Assembly: GCA_903921605.1 (NCBI GenBank) | Contig: CAIXQV010001217.1 | Span: forward strand, 1 to 7,131 | Direction of reading: 5' to 3' | From: an uncultured Planctomycetaceae bacterium | GTDB lineage: Bacteria > Planctomycetota > Planctomycetia > Planctomycetales > Planctomycetaceae | DNA: 7,131 nucleotides | Shown here: in pieces, positions 1 through 6,331 of the stretch | How positions within the stretch are numbered: the first letter of the stretch is position 1 | Layout of the letters: every line of letters begins with the position of its first letter | The notes under the pieces: generated by a model | Seen by the model: the letters and a program-made list of their open reading frames with translations, nothing else | Told to the model about the DNA's origin: nothing | Database searches by the model: none | Translations under genes and position numbers: made by a program

Positions 1-9
1 CAATGAAGT

Positions 10-129
10 ATGAAAAAACCGAGTGTTAAAGATGTTCTGGAAATTCTCAACTCGACCGAGTCCGAATCGTTGAGAGCCACAAAATTCCAACCCCACTTGT
101 CAGGGCGTTCTAAAAACGTGTTCATTTAA
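10..129 (+). CDS. Doubtful 39-residue ORF, function unknown
   Basis: An ATG at 10 opens a 39-codon frame ending in TAA at 127-129. The product begins MKKPSVKDVLEILN and has a helix-like, charged N-terminal half followed by a basic, polar tail. I recognise no family. An in-frame TGA at 4-6 rules out extension upstream. The start overlaps a stop in another frame as ATGA (10-13), which would fit translational coupling to a gene ending just inside the window, but only a few codons of that frame are visible. It could equally be chance or the decayed N-terminus of a longer gene. Confidence 0.2.
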   Translation: MKKPSVKDVLEILNSTESESLRATKFQPHLSGRSKNVFI

Positions 130-192
130 TCCTAACCCGATGCGTCAGTTTTGAAGTTGCGCATTTTGTTCATGATGTCCCCTATCCTCCAC

Positions 193-245
193 TTCATTTG
201 CGAACCTGGCTCGTCGCTAAAAGTTTGCAAATGGTCGCAAATGAA
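193..245. repeat. Inverted repeat, 11-bp arms
   Basis: TTCATTTGCGA at 193-203 is matched by its exact reverse complement at 235-245, with 31 bases between. The spacer contains another TTTGCAAA palindrome. It lies in the non-coding flank, immediately before the G-rich arm that starts at 248. Its role is unknown; it may be part of a larger repetitive element. Confidence 0.5.
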
Positions 246-247
246 TT

Positions 248-351
248 GGGGGAGAGGCCAGGGTGAGGGGGCTTTTTGTCGAACATGCATGTTTCCGCAA
301 ATCCCTCATCTGTCCTGTCGGCCACCTTCTCCCCCGATGCGAGGGAGAAGG
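248..351. repeat. G-rich/C-rich imperfect inverted repeat (REP-like)
   Basis: A purine-rich arm (GGGGGAGAGG at 248-257, TGAGGG at 264-269) is answered by CCCTCA at 303-308 and CCTTCTCCCCC at 325-335. The arms pair imperfectly as one large stem. The right arm also forms its own local hairpin: CCTTCTCCC at 325-333 pairs perfectly with GGGAGAAGG at 343-351 around a 9-base loop. From memory, GGGAGAGG/CCCTCTCC intergenic elements of this type recur in many bacterial genomes. Assignment to a named family was not possible from sequence alone. Confidence 0.5.
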
Positions 352-466
352 GACTAACTTCATCAACTTCAAAATTCGTCAGCGAGGGATAGTAGTGGAA
401 CATCGCGGCAGCTTTTATCCCTCACTCAAGTTTCGGGTTGTGGAAACCCTTTAAATCAATACGCTG

Positions 467-2233
467 CTAAGGTGCTTTTCGGCTTGTGATCTGTGTGTTG
501 TAACTGATAACGCGGTCCTTAAACTGCATGCGGACTTTTCCATGGGCCTGTAGAAATTCGTCGATCAATGTTTCGCTCACGGGGGCCACTGACTGAAACA
601 GCGTCTGTACCTGAGCGCACCTTTGTTCTGATTCCTGAAAACCCTGCAAACGTCTTTGCAGAAACGTCAAACTGTCCTTCTCAAACACCGGTTTCACGGC
701 GGTCCCGTCGAATTCGAACAGGCTAAAGAGAATGACTGCTCTTTCACCTGTCGGTCGCAGAAACTCGCTGACGACCACTGGCCAGGAATTGTCGTCCGCA
801 GACAGATTCCGCAATTCAACATTCAACATTTGCCAGCCGATGTTTCGGTAGCAAATGGTCAGGTCATGAAAGCCATAGAACGTGTGATCCAAAGAGTGAC
901 GAATAGGGCCCACAGGAGTCGCGACCGTCCATAATTCGGAGCGATCGCCAAACGGAGAGTTCTCACGCCGTTCGGCATCAAACTGCAACAGTGAACAGCC
1001 TGTGAAATCGTTGAGCGAAAGCCACGAAGCATCCACGGGAAGATCAAGGGCGATCTGCACCGCGTCTGGTGCTCTGTTGAACATTGGCCCCACCAGTGCC
1101 CATGCGGGCAGGCCGGAGGCCATTAGAAGACCCAACAATGCTGAGAATATCAGAGTTGGATACCTACGCTTTGGTGCCGAGGTTGTTCGTTCGACTGGGC
1201 TCAGTTTGGGTTCGTTGCCGGCAACTTTTTCCGCGGGCCGAATCTCCTCATCATTGAGTTCCGGTGCGACGAAGCATCTATTCCAGGCGGCAACCAGCAC
1301 GTTGATGGTGGGGTGAAACCGTTCGTCGTCCGGAATGCCACTGACAAAGAACAGAATCAGACGATCGCTGCTGAGCATAAAGAACGTTGCCAGCAGGATC
1401 CCGGCATAGCCCACCGCTTCGTGTTTCCATCCCGTCGCCAAGTCTACTTCAAACTGCGTCTGAGCAACCGCAATCACGAAGACTCGAAACACGTTCATGA
1501 CCAAGGCCCAGAAGACGGCTCCCAGAACCAGCAGCAATGTGCGAGGCAGAGTATTTCGCTGAAAAGTGCCAAGGAACGCGGCGATGAACATCAATGTAAA
1601 CAGTGACTGCACCCCGGAGCAGGCTTCATCCACAAGCAAATCCTTGCCCGATTCCGTCTGGATAATGTTCCCGGCGAGCAGATGGTCCACGTTCACAAAA
1701 AACAGCATGTCTGAAGTGATTTTTGATGTCAGCGTCTGCAAACCCTGTACGGCTTCAATATCCATCTGAAATGGGGGACGCACGGTCAGCACGATCGGAA
1801 GAAGCAGATACAGCAGTGATCGCTTGCTGTTTGACTCCGTCCAACAATCAAGGATCAGGCCCAACGTAATGATCGACGCAAGGTAACAGGGCCACGGCGA
1901 GCCCCGGTAGACACCAAAAATTAGTGTGACTTGAGCGATGGCGAGTGCCATCACACGCAGCGTCCAGTGAAAGGTGGTTGCCTCAGTTGTGGGACGTCGG
2001 GCAGCGCGAACAAAGGCCAAATAAATGGTGGCAGCAAATGCAAAAGGGAAGAAGCGGTAGTACTCGCGTTCCCAAAGCTGTGGCAGATAAACCAGAAAAA
2101 CAGGCAGGAAAGCGATAAAAAATGCACCCAGGCATACCGTCAGCAGCCGTTCGGACTGTAGACCGAACGTACGGCTGTCCCTTTCATCCAGCGATGGATT
2201 TGTCGAAGGTAGTGCTGAAGACATCATTGACAT
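467..2233 (-). CDS. xrtU: Exosortase with fused EpsI-like C-terminal domain (XrtU-like)
   Basis: This is an inner-membrane cysteine transpeptidase of the exosortase family, which cuts PEP-CTERM proteins at their C-terminal sorting tag. The 588-residue product has about eight hydrophobic segments between residues 30 and 298. The three family hallmarks are intact: Cys205 in EACSG, Arg250 in NVFR, and His271 in HEAVGYAG. A polar linker (about 300-357), a further membrane segment (about 361-383) and a soluble region to residue 588 follow. That region contains CYRNIGW (461-467), resembling the CY..-GW motif of EpsI proteins, so an EpsI-like partner is fused to the enzyme. Single-domain exosortases are shorter, roughly 200-300 residues. 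The layout matches my recollection of planctomycete exosortase U; the family symbol is less certain than the exosortase call. The start is the first of several ATGs (Met1, 3, 4) and has no clear Shine-Dalgarno. The gene is divergent from the amidotransferase gene, with no overlapping neighbour. Confidence 0.92.
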   Translation of the reverse strand: MSMMSSALPSTNPSLDERDSRTFGLQSERLLTVCLGAFFIAFLPVFLVYLPQLWEREYYRFFPFAFAATIYLAFVRAARRPTTEATTFHWTLRVMALAIAQVTLIFGVYRGSPWPCYLASIITLGLILDCWTESNSKRSLLYLLLPIVLTVRPPFQMDIEAVQGLQTLTSKITSDMLFFVNVDHLLAGNIIQTESGKDLLVDEACSGVQSLFTLMFIAAFLGTFQRNTLPRTLLLVLGAVFWALVMNVFRVFVIAVAQTQFEVDLATGWKHEAVGYAGILLATFFMLSSDRLILFFVSGIPDDERFHPTINVLVAAWNRCFVAPELNDEEIRPAEKVAGNEPKLSPVERTTSAPKRRYPTLIFSALLGLLMASGLPAWALVGPMFNRAPDAVQIALDLPVDASWLSLNDFTGCSLLQFDAERRENSPFGDRSELWTVATPVGPIRHSLDHTFYGFHDLTICYRNIGWQMLNVELRNLSADDNSWPVVVSEFLRPTGERAVILFSLFEFDGTAVKPVFEKDSLTFLQRRLQGFQESEQRCAQVQTLFQSVAPVSETLIDEFLQAHGKVRMQFKDRVISYNTQITSRKAP

Positions 2234-3129
2234 GGAAACGATTCGCTAGTTGAAAATTAAGAGCACAGATCTCAACGAAAGAGCGTTGTGTTCCTGAAGA
2301 CAGAGAAGTACCAAATCATTGCGAAGAAATTACAACCGGGCCAACGCAACTGATGCTGGATTCATCGAGCTCAATAACTGAAATGTTCTGTTCCAAGGTC
2401 ATAGAGACAAGTTCACAAGTAAGACATGCTGCTTATGCCTCCATAGGCTACTAAGGAATTGTTTTGTTGCGGTTAATTTCTTTCTCGCGGCCTTGAAAAT
2501 TCCAATATTTGTTCAACTGGCTCTGCCTCGTCTACGAGATCTGGACGCCCAGAACTGGACCTGTTCTGCTGAAAAATCATGCAGCTTTACCGGATTGCTT
2601 CAAAAGCAAAAACCATCAGCCATTCTCACTTATTATGGTCGACCCGTCGCGGAAACGACAATCAAATCGCCCTGGGATCCGCGATGATTCACCCTAATTC
2701 TCCTTTCACCACCCGGTCGACTCAAGGGAATCTCGCGAAATTGCACTTTGGCGAACGAGAAAGTGGTTTTCCGAGAGATTTTCGTGCCAGAGTGAATTTT
2801 TTTTCCTGGGATCTGGATTTCGGTCTCTGAACTCTCGTGGCCGTGGTTTCAAGCGGGAATGGGTGGGTGAAAGCAGGTACTGTTTTTGGCCGCGGAGTTT
2901 TGCACCTCTTTTCGTTCCTGCGGCCAGCATGAATCAGTGGATAAAAACTTGCCACTGATCGCGAAACAGAACTCACGAAACAGATTTCATTCTTTAGTGT
3001 TTTTATTTCTAGCGAGGGGTTGCTTATTGCCGATCGCCGCCCTGCACATTTAACGCTTGCGTCGGGATTGTGCTTCAGGCTACCGTAAGGGCGTTCTGTG
3101 GTCGTTGACGACTGAGGGTGTTCTCCTAA
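2234..3129. other. Long divergent intergenic region
   Basis: These 896 bases separate the divergent starts of the exosortase and amidotransferase genes and must hold both promoters. I found no tRNA, known riboswitch, sigma-54 type GG/GC promoter or convincing ORF; the frames of 62-184 codons here lack recognisable motifs, and the longest overlaps the start of the amidotransferase gene antisense. Visible structure is limited to a perfect hairpin at 2933-2959, a weaker inverted pair TGGCCGC/GCGGCCA at 2887-2893 and 2920-2926, a run of eight T around 2798-2805, and a short repeated CGAAACAG just after the hairpin. Confidence 0.6.
2933..2959. other. Perfect 8-bp hairpin upstream of the amidotransferase gene
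   Basis: ATCAGTGG at 2933-2940 pairs exactly with CCACTGAT at 2952-2959 around an 11-base AT-rich loop. It lies about 170 bases before the amidotransferase start. No U-tract follows directly, so it is not a standard terminator on the plus strand. It could be an operator half-site pair or part of a 5' leader; the function is unknown. Confidence 0.4.
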
Positions 3130-4923
3130 ATGTGCGGTATCGGCGGAATCGTATCTCTCGAAAAAGACAGTGTCCCGTTGGGCGCTGTATCGGCCATGCT
3201 CGCAAAATTGCGGCATCGTGGTCCTGACGGCGAAGGGTCGTTTCTGGATAGCGTTGGCAACGCCGCCCTGGTTCACACGCGATTGGCGATTCTCGATCTT
3301 TCCGCTGCTGGCCAGCAGCCGATGCGTTCAGGCTGTGGTCGCTATGTGGTCGTGTTTAATGGCGAAATTTATAACTTTCGTGAATTGCGCGCGGAACTTC
3401 AGGCTCAGGGAGTAACCTTTCGAACGGGCACCGATACTGAGGTTCTGCTTCAGTTGTTTGTGATGCTGGGCGAAGAATGTGTGCATCGACTGGAGGGTAT
3501 GTTTGCCTTTGCGGTTTGGGACACGCAGTCACGCAGCCTGTTTGTGGCAAGGGACCCTCTGGGGATTAAGCCTGTCTACATTTGGCAGGTTGGTTCGACT
3601 CTGGCGTTTGCCTCGGAGTTAGCTCCACTGCTGGCGGCCGCCATCGGGCCAGTGTCTGTGGACGCCAACGCTGTCTTCGATTTCCTTAAATATGGGTCCG
3701 TTCAGGAACCTGCAACGCTGGTTAACGGTGTCAGAATGCTGTCGGCCGGGCATTGCCTGACCTGGACGGGTGGAGTGGCCGTTACTCGGCAATACTGGCA
3801 GTTGCAGTTTGGTGATGAAGAGCTGGATCCCCGCGAAGCGATTCTGCAGACCCGCCGTGCACTGGAGGAATCTGTTGAGCGACACTTTGTCAGTGATGTG
3901 CCCGTTGGCATCTTTCTCAGCGGAGGAATTGACAGTACCTCCCTCGTCGCTATGGCCAGCACTCTTGGGCATCGAAATCTGCGAACCTTCTGCATCTCAT
4001 TTGACCAAAAGGAATTGAACGAAGGGAATCTGGCCGCCAGGACTTCAAAGCACTTTGGGACCGACCATACTGACTGGCGAATGACGGCGGAAGAAGGGCA
4101 GTCTATGGTGCATCACTATTTGGATGCTCAGGACCAGCCCAGCATTGACGGATTCAACACGTACTGCGTTTCTCGCCTCGCTCATAAAAGCGGGATGAAG
4201 GTCGTGCTGTCCGGGCTTGGCGGTGACGAGTTGTTCGCTGGCTATCCGTCCTTTCAGAAGATCCCGAAGCTGCTGGCGTTGCATCGCGCGTCTCGACTGA
4301 TGCCGGGAAGTGCTGCTTTGGCTCAATGGGCGTCTCGAGGTCGTTTTGGCGTTCGAGTCGGCCGAGTCGCCGATTTTTTGAATTCTCCTGGCGAGGTCAC
4401 CGATGCCTGGTCGGCATTGCGTGGCTTCTTCACAGCAGACGAGGCAGGAATTCTGGTTCGTGACTGGCTGGGTTTGAAGCTGGATTCGGACACTCAGTCC
4501 GCCAGTGGTCTGCAGATTGATCTTCGCGGAACCGTGGCAGATCAGGTCAGCGCCTGTGAAATTGTGGGTTACATGAGAAACCAATTATTGCGCGACAGTG
4601 ACGTGATGAGCATGCGTTGGGGGCTGGAACTACGTGTGCCTTTTGTCGACCGGAAATTGGTTGATACGGTGGGGCAGTTGTCGGCGACTCACCGGCTTCA
4701 GCATGGGAAGAAACTGCTTCTTTCGGCAGTTCCCGAAATCCCCGAATGGATCTTTTCTGTGCCTAAGCGAGGGTTTGTTTTCCCCTTTGAGCAGTGGGTC
4801 CGTCACGAATGGAAGTCCACGTTTGATGAGGTGACCAGTACCAGTCCAGTGCCGACTGTGACGTGGTATCGCACGTGGTGCCTGTTTGCGCTGCGACATT
4901 TTCTGAAGTCGACTTTGGGGTAA
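3130..4923 (+). CDS. asnB: Glutamine-hydrolysing asparagine synthase family amidotransferase
   Basis: The protein is a two-domain enzyme that releases ammonia from glutamine and transfers it to an acyl-adenylate made with ATP; the classical product is asparagine from aspartate. The glutaminase domain begins with catalytic Cys2 (MCGIGG, exposed after loss of Met1) and shows RHRGPDG (28-34), HTRLAILD (49-56), NGEIYN (77-82), GTDTE (100-104) and RDPLGIKP (141-148). The synthetase domain has the PPi-loop FLSGGIDST (262-270), LSGLGGDELFAGYP (360-373), LRVPFVD (501-507) and PKRGFVFPFEQW (545-556). Its 597 residues are close to the usual AsnB length and no key residue is missing. The start is fixed by Cys2; GAGGG at 3114-3118 is a distant, weak ribosome binding site. 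AsnB-like amidotransferases occur in exosortase/exopolysaccharide loci, so the true acceptor here may be a sugar or glycan precursor rather than aspartate. That alternative is inferred from context; asnB is a family-level symbol. Confidence 0.94.
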   Translation: MCGIGGIVSLEKDSVPLGAVSAMLAKLRHRGPDGEGSFLDSVGNAALVHTRLAILDLSAAGQQPMRSGCGRYVVVFNGEIYNFRELRAELQAQGVTFRTGTDTEVLLQLFVMLGEECVHRLEGMFAFAVWDTQSRSLFVARDPLGIKPVYIWQVGSTLAFASELAPLLAAAIGPVSVDANAVFDFLKYGSVQEPATLVNGVRMLSAGHCLTWTGGVAVTRQYWQLQFGDEELDPREAILQTRRALEESVERHFVSDVPVGIFLSGGIDSTSLVAMASTLGHRNLRTFCISFDQKELNEGNLAARTSKHFGTDHTDWRMTAEEGQSMVHHYLDAQDQPSIDGFNTYCVSRLAHKSGMKVVLSGLGGDELFAGYPSFQKIPKLLALHRASRLMPGSAALAQWASRGRFGVRVGRVADFLNSPGEVTDAWSALRGFFTADEAGILVRDWLGLKLDSDTQSASGLQIDLRGTVADQVSACEIVGYMRNQLLRDSDVMSMRWGLELRVPFVDRKLVDTVGQLSATHRLQHGKKLLLSAVPEIPEWIFSVPKRGFVFPFEQWVRHEWKSTFDEVTSTSPVPTVTWYRTWCLFALRHFLKSTLG

Positions 4924-5005
4924 ACGGCAAGGCCGCTGAGTTAGGGACTGGAACCGTCAGAGGCAGTTCAGCAGCCGCGCGAACCTTACTTCCCCAGGTC
5001 GGGAG

Positions 5006-5029
5006 AAAAGGTTAGAAGCCTAACGTTTT
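5006..5029 (+). terminator. Candidate terminator after asnB
   Basis: AAAAGGTTAG at 5006-5015 pairs with CTAACGTTTT at 5020-5029, ten positions with one G/G mismatch, around an AAGC loop. The distal T4 and a T-rich tail (through 5041) make it terminator-like. It lies 82 bases past the asnB stop. The stem is AU-rich, so efficiency is doubtful. Confidence 0.4.
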
Positions 5030-5140
5030 CCTGCGATTTTTGGGCCAAAACTTGGTGTTGCTCACGCCCGCTGGATCTCAAAAGAAGCGGCAAGCTGGAC
5101 GTTGCGGCAGTGCTGCCATGTTACGGTTTTGGGGCACTTG

Positions 5141-5183
5141 TAAAATAAAAACCTGGGGTACGCCGCAGCGTGGCGACCCCAGG
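5141..5183 (-). terminator. Strong intrinsic terminator of the PEP-CTERM gene
   Basis: CCTGGGGT at 5152-5159 pairs exactly with ACCCCAGG at 5176-5183, and an inner CGCC/GGCG (5161-5164 with 5172-5175) lengthens the stem past a single bulged base. Read on the minus strand, the stem is followed at once by TTTTTATTTTA (5151-5141). It lies 30 bases beyond the PEP-CTERM stop codon. This is a textbook Rho-independent terminator. Confidence 0.85.
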
Positions 5184-5187
5184 CCTT

Positions 5188-5219
5188 GCTGTGAAACCCA
5201 GTCTGGGTTTCATCACAGC
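5188..5219 (-). terminator. Second hairpin overlapping the PEP-CTERM stop codon
   Basis: GCTGTG and AAACCCA (5188-5200) pair with TGGGTTT and CACAGC (5204-5210, 5214-5219) around a 3-base GTC loop, with a 3-base bulge (5211-5213). The stem covers the last codon and the stop codon of the gene. It sits four bases from the main terminator stem and could stabilise the transcript's 3' end or contribute to termination. It has no U-tract of its own. Confidence 0.55.
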
Positions 5220-5995
5220 GAAAGAGTACGGAAGCGACGAATCAGGACTGTGGACAGTCCTGTCAGCAGGAGTGCGAAGGTGCCTGGTTCAGGGACGGCA
5301 GCCGGTGAAGCGGCAAAGGTGGCGGTGAGTGTGAAGTCATCAATCGCCAGACCGTCGTCAGCACCAGTGGCGTCCGTAGCGAGCCAGCGAATCCAGACAT
5401 CCTGATTGAATGCTACGGAAAGCCCCGTTGCAGTTCCCGCTCGGTGCAGGCGATTTGCCCCGAGGTTGCCATTCAGGGCTCCGGTGGGCGCACTCGTGAT
5501 GGGGCTTCCGAAATCCAGTGCGTTAAGATCTGTCCAGGTACCTGTGGTCAGGCTCGTGGCATTCAGGCTGTACTGAAAATCCAGACGGTCGGTCCTGCCA
5601 ATGGTGCCGAGTCGCCATTGCTCACCGTAGTAGCCGATCGACAAAGACTGAATCGCCGTTGATCCTGCGTTTCTGAACTGAGCCCCGATTGTAGAATTGA
5701 GTGTGGCTGTTGTGAGTTCACCAAACGCGCGGTCAGAGTTGCCGGTGGCTCCGAAGCTGTACGTGTCGCCTGCCGTGCCACTGCCCGTACCTGCGATGTA
5801 AGTCGCATTGGAGTTTGCGCCTGATTCCGCAAATGACCAGCCCGTTGGCGTTGAGCTGCTGGTTACGGACGCTGCCAACGAATCGAAGTTCTGTGAATAA
5901 CTGGGCGTGCCGTTGGATAGCGTGATCACAGCGGCCAGTGCATTGCAGGCACCTACGGAGACAAAAAGAAGAACTACGAGCAGTTGTTTTACCAT
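5213..5995 (-). CDS. Secreted PEP-CTERM sorting-domain protein
   Basis: This is a 260-residue exported protein of unknown specific function with a bipartite targeting layout. Residues 1-22 form a signal peptide: Lys3, a Leu/Val-rich core, and probable cleavage near ALA-A. Residues 23-230 are rich in Thr, Ser, Gly and Asn, suggesting a beta-sandwich extracellular domain, with GADDGLAIDDFTLTATF near its end, a pattern common in cargo of this class. The tail is VPEPG (234-238), a hydrophobic segment to about 252, then RRFR, the tripartite tag read by exosortases. PEP-CTERM proteins are typically processed at the membrane and end up at the cell surface or in the matrix, so the exosortase at 467-2233 is a plausible processing enzyme, although cargo is usually scattered across the genome. 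The ATG at 5995 has a good Shine-Dalgarno eight bases upstream. The gene is monocistronic, converges on asnB, and ends in a strong terminator. The molecular partner or ligand is not known. Confidence 0.93.
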   Translation of the reverse strand: MVKQLLVVLLFVSVGACNALAAVITLSNGTPSYSQNFDSLAASVTSSSTPTGWSFAESGANSNATYIAGTGSGTAGDTYSFGATGNSDRAFGELTTATLNSTIGAQFRNAGSTAIQSLSIGYYGEQWRLGTIGRTDRLDFQYSLNATSLTTGTWTDLNALDFGSPITSAPTGALNGNLGANRLHRAGTATGLSVAFNQDVWIRWLATDATGADDGLAIDDFTLTATFAASPAAVPEPGTFALLLTGLSTVLIRRFRTLSL

Positions 5996-6003
5996 GCGTT
6001 AAT

Positions 6004-6009
6004 ACCTCA
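6004..6009 (-). promoter_or_regulatory. Ribosome binding site of the PEP-CTERM gene
   Basis: On the minus strand TGAGGT precedes the ATG at 5995 by eight bases. It is the best Shine-Dalgarno match in the window and supports this start; the two large genes have much weaker sites. Confidence 0.65.
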
Positions 6010-6047
6010 AGTTGAATTAGCCTAGGTGTGAGTAACATCTGCACCTT

Positions 6048-6075
6048 TTTATCAGGCAAATTCAAAAGGATTCAA
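6048..6075 (-). promoter_or_regulatory. Possible sigma-70 type promoter for the PEP-CTERM gene
   Basis: On the minus strand TTGAAT (6075-6070) and GATAAA (6053-6048) are spaced by 16 bases. The -10 box matches the consensus at four of six positions. Transcription would begin near 6041, giving a leader of about 45 bases. Planctomycete promoters are poorly known, so this is a weak call. Confidence 0.3.
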
Positions 6076-6088
6076 CCACAAACAGAAG

Positions 6089-6110
6089 ATTCCTAAGATA
6101 TCTTAAGAAT
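6089..6110. promoter_or_regulatory. Near-perfect 22-bp palindrome, candidate operator
   Basis: The centre TAAGATATCTTA (6094-6105) is a perfect palindrome, and the symmetry continues to 6089 and 6110 with one mismatched pair (6093/6106). It lies about 94 bases upstream of the PEP-CTERM start and about 58 bases upstream of the transcription start suggested by the tentative promoter. Such a site would fit a dimeric activator. The regulator is unknown. Confidence 0.45.
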
Positions 6111-6264
6111 TAACGTAATACGTGAACATGTGGATACGTATGTGGCGGTGAGTTTAAGGCGAAGATGTTTGTTTTTGGTACCCGTGTGCATGTCGACCGA
6201 CTGGCGGGCAGCCTGGTGAGGCCATGGTTTGGCGTTCAAAGACGCTGTGCTTTTTTCGTGAAAA

Positions 6265-6331
6265 TTCGTGTTTTCTGTGGTTCGCGTTGCGATTGACGAA
6301 GATCTGCTTCAGACAGGAGCGCTGAGATCAC
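6265..6331. repeat. Decayed partial repeat copy preceding the array
   Basis: CTGTGGTT (6275-6282) matches the end of the right outer arm of the array units. TGCGATTGA at 6288-6296 and GAGATCAC at 6324-6331 resemble the start and end of the 45-nt linker found between the intact units, and the distance (44 bases) is nearly the same. The middle has diverged. It reads as the remnant of a further unit whose left part is lost. Confidence 0.4.

Larger units (their letters stand above)
1..466. other. Gene-poor left flank with inverted repeats
   Basis: This stretch lies downstream of the minus-strand exosortase gene and carries no convincing protein gene. The reading frames longer than 60 codons overlap one another on both strands and are rich in Cys, Pro, Arg and Ser without any recognisable motif. 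What it does hold is one doubtful short ORF at 10-129 and several inverted repeats: 149-159 with 364-374 (11 bp, TTTTGAAGTTG), 193-203 with 235-245, 248-257 with 325-335, 325-333 with 343-351, and 384-391 with 416-423 (8 bp, GAGGGATA). The nesting of arms suggests one or more decayed repetitive elements rather than coding DNA. Confidence 0.6.

Noticed and set aside
435..449. GGGTT/AACCC hairpin as exosortase terminator
   Set aside because: The stem is only five base pairs and no U-tract follows on the minus strand.
2855..2867. G-quadruplex from GGG runs
   Set aside because: There are only three GGG runs close together; a fourth is missing.
2722..3276. 184-codon minus-strand ORF overlapping the start of asnB
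   Set aside because: It overlaps the conserved glutaminase N-terminus antisense, has no recognisable motif, and its composition is that of a shadow frame.
4045..4584. 179-codon minus-strand ORF inside asnB
   Set aside because: It lies wholly antisense to a well-supported enzyme gene and shows no family features.
5040..5405. 121-codon plus-strand ORF overlapping the PEP-CTERM 3' end
   Set aside because: It runs through the terminator hairpins and the PEP-CTERM sorting tag in antisense; it is rich in Arg and Ser without motifs.
5945..5956. Lipoprotein signal (VGAC at residues 14-17) in the PEP-CTERM protein
   Set aside because: Gly at -2 is a poor lipobox match, the hydrophobic core before it is short, and a normal ALA-A type cleavage site follows; the C-terminal PEP-CTERM tag explains its targeting better.
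6233..6256. GGCGT/ACGCT hairpin followed by T6 as a plus-strand terminator
   Set aside because: The stem is five pairs including a wobble, the T-run is separated from it, and no plus-strand gene lies upstream.
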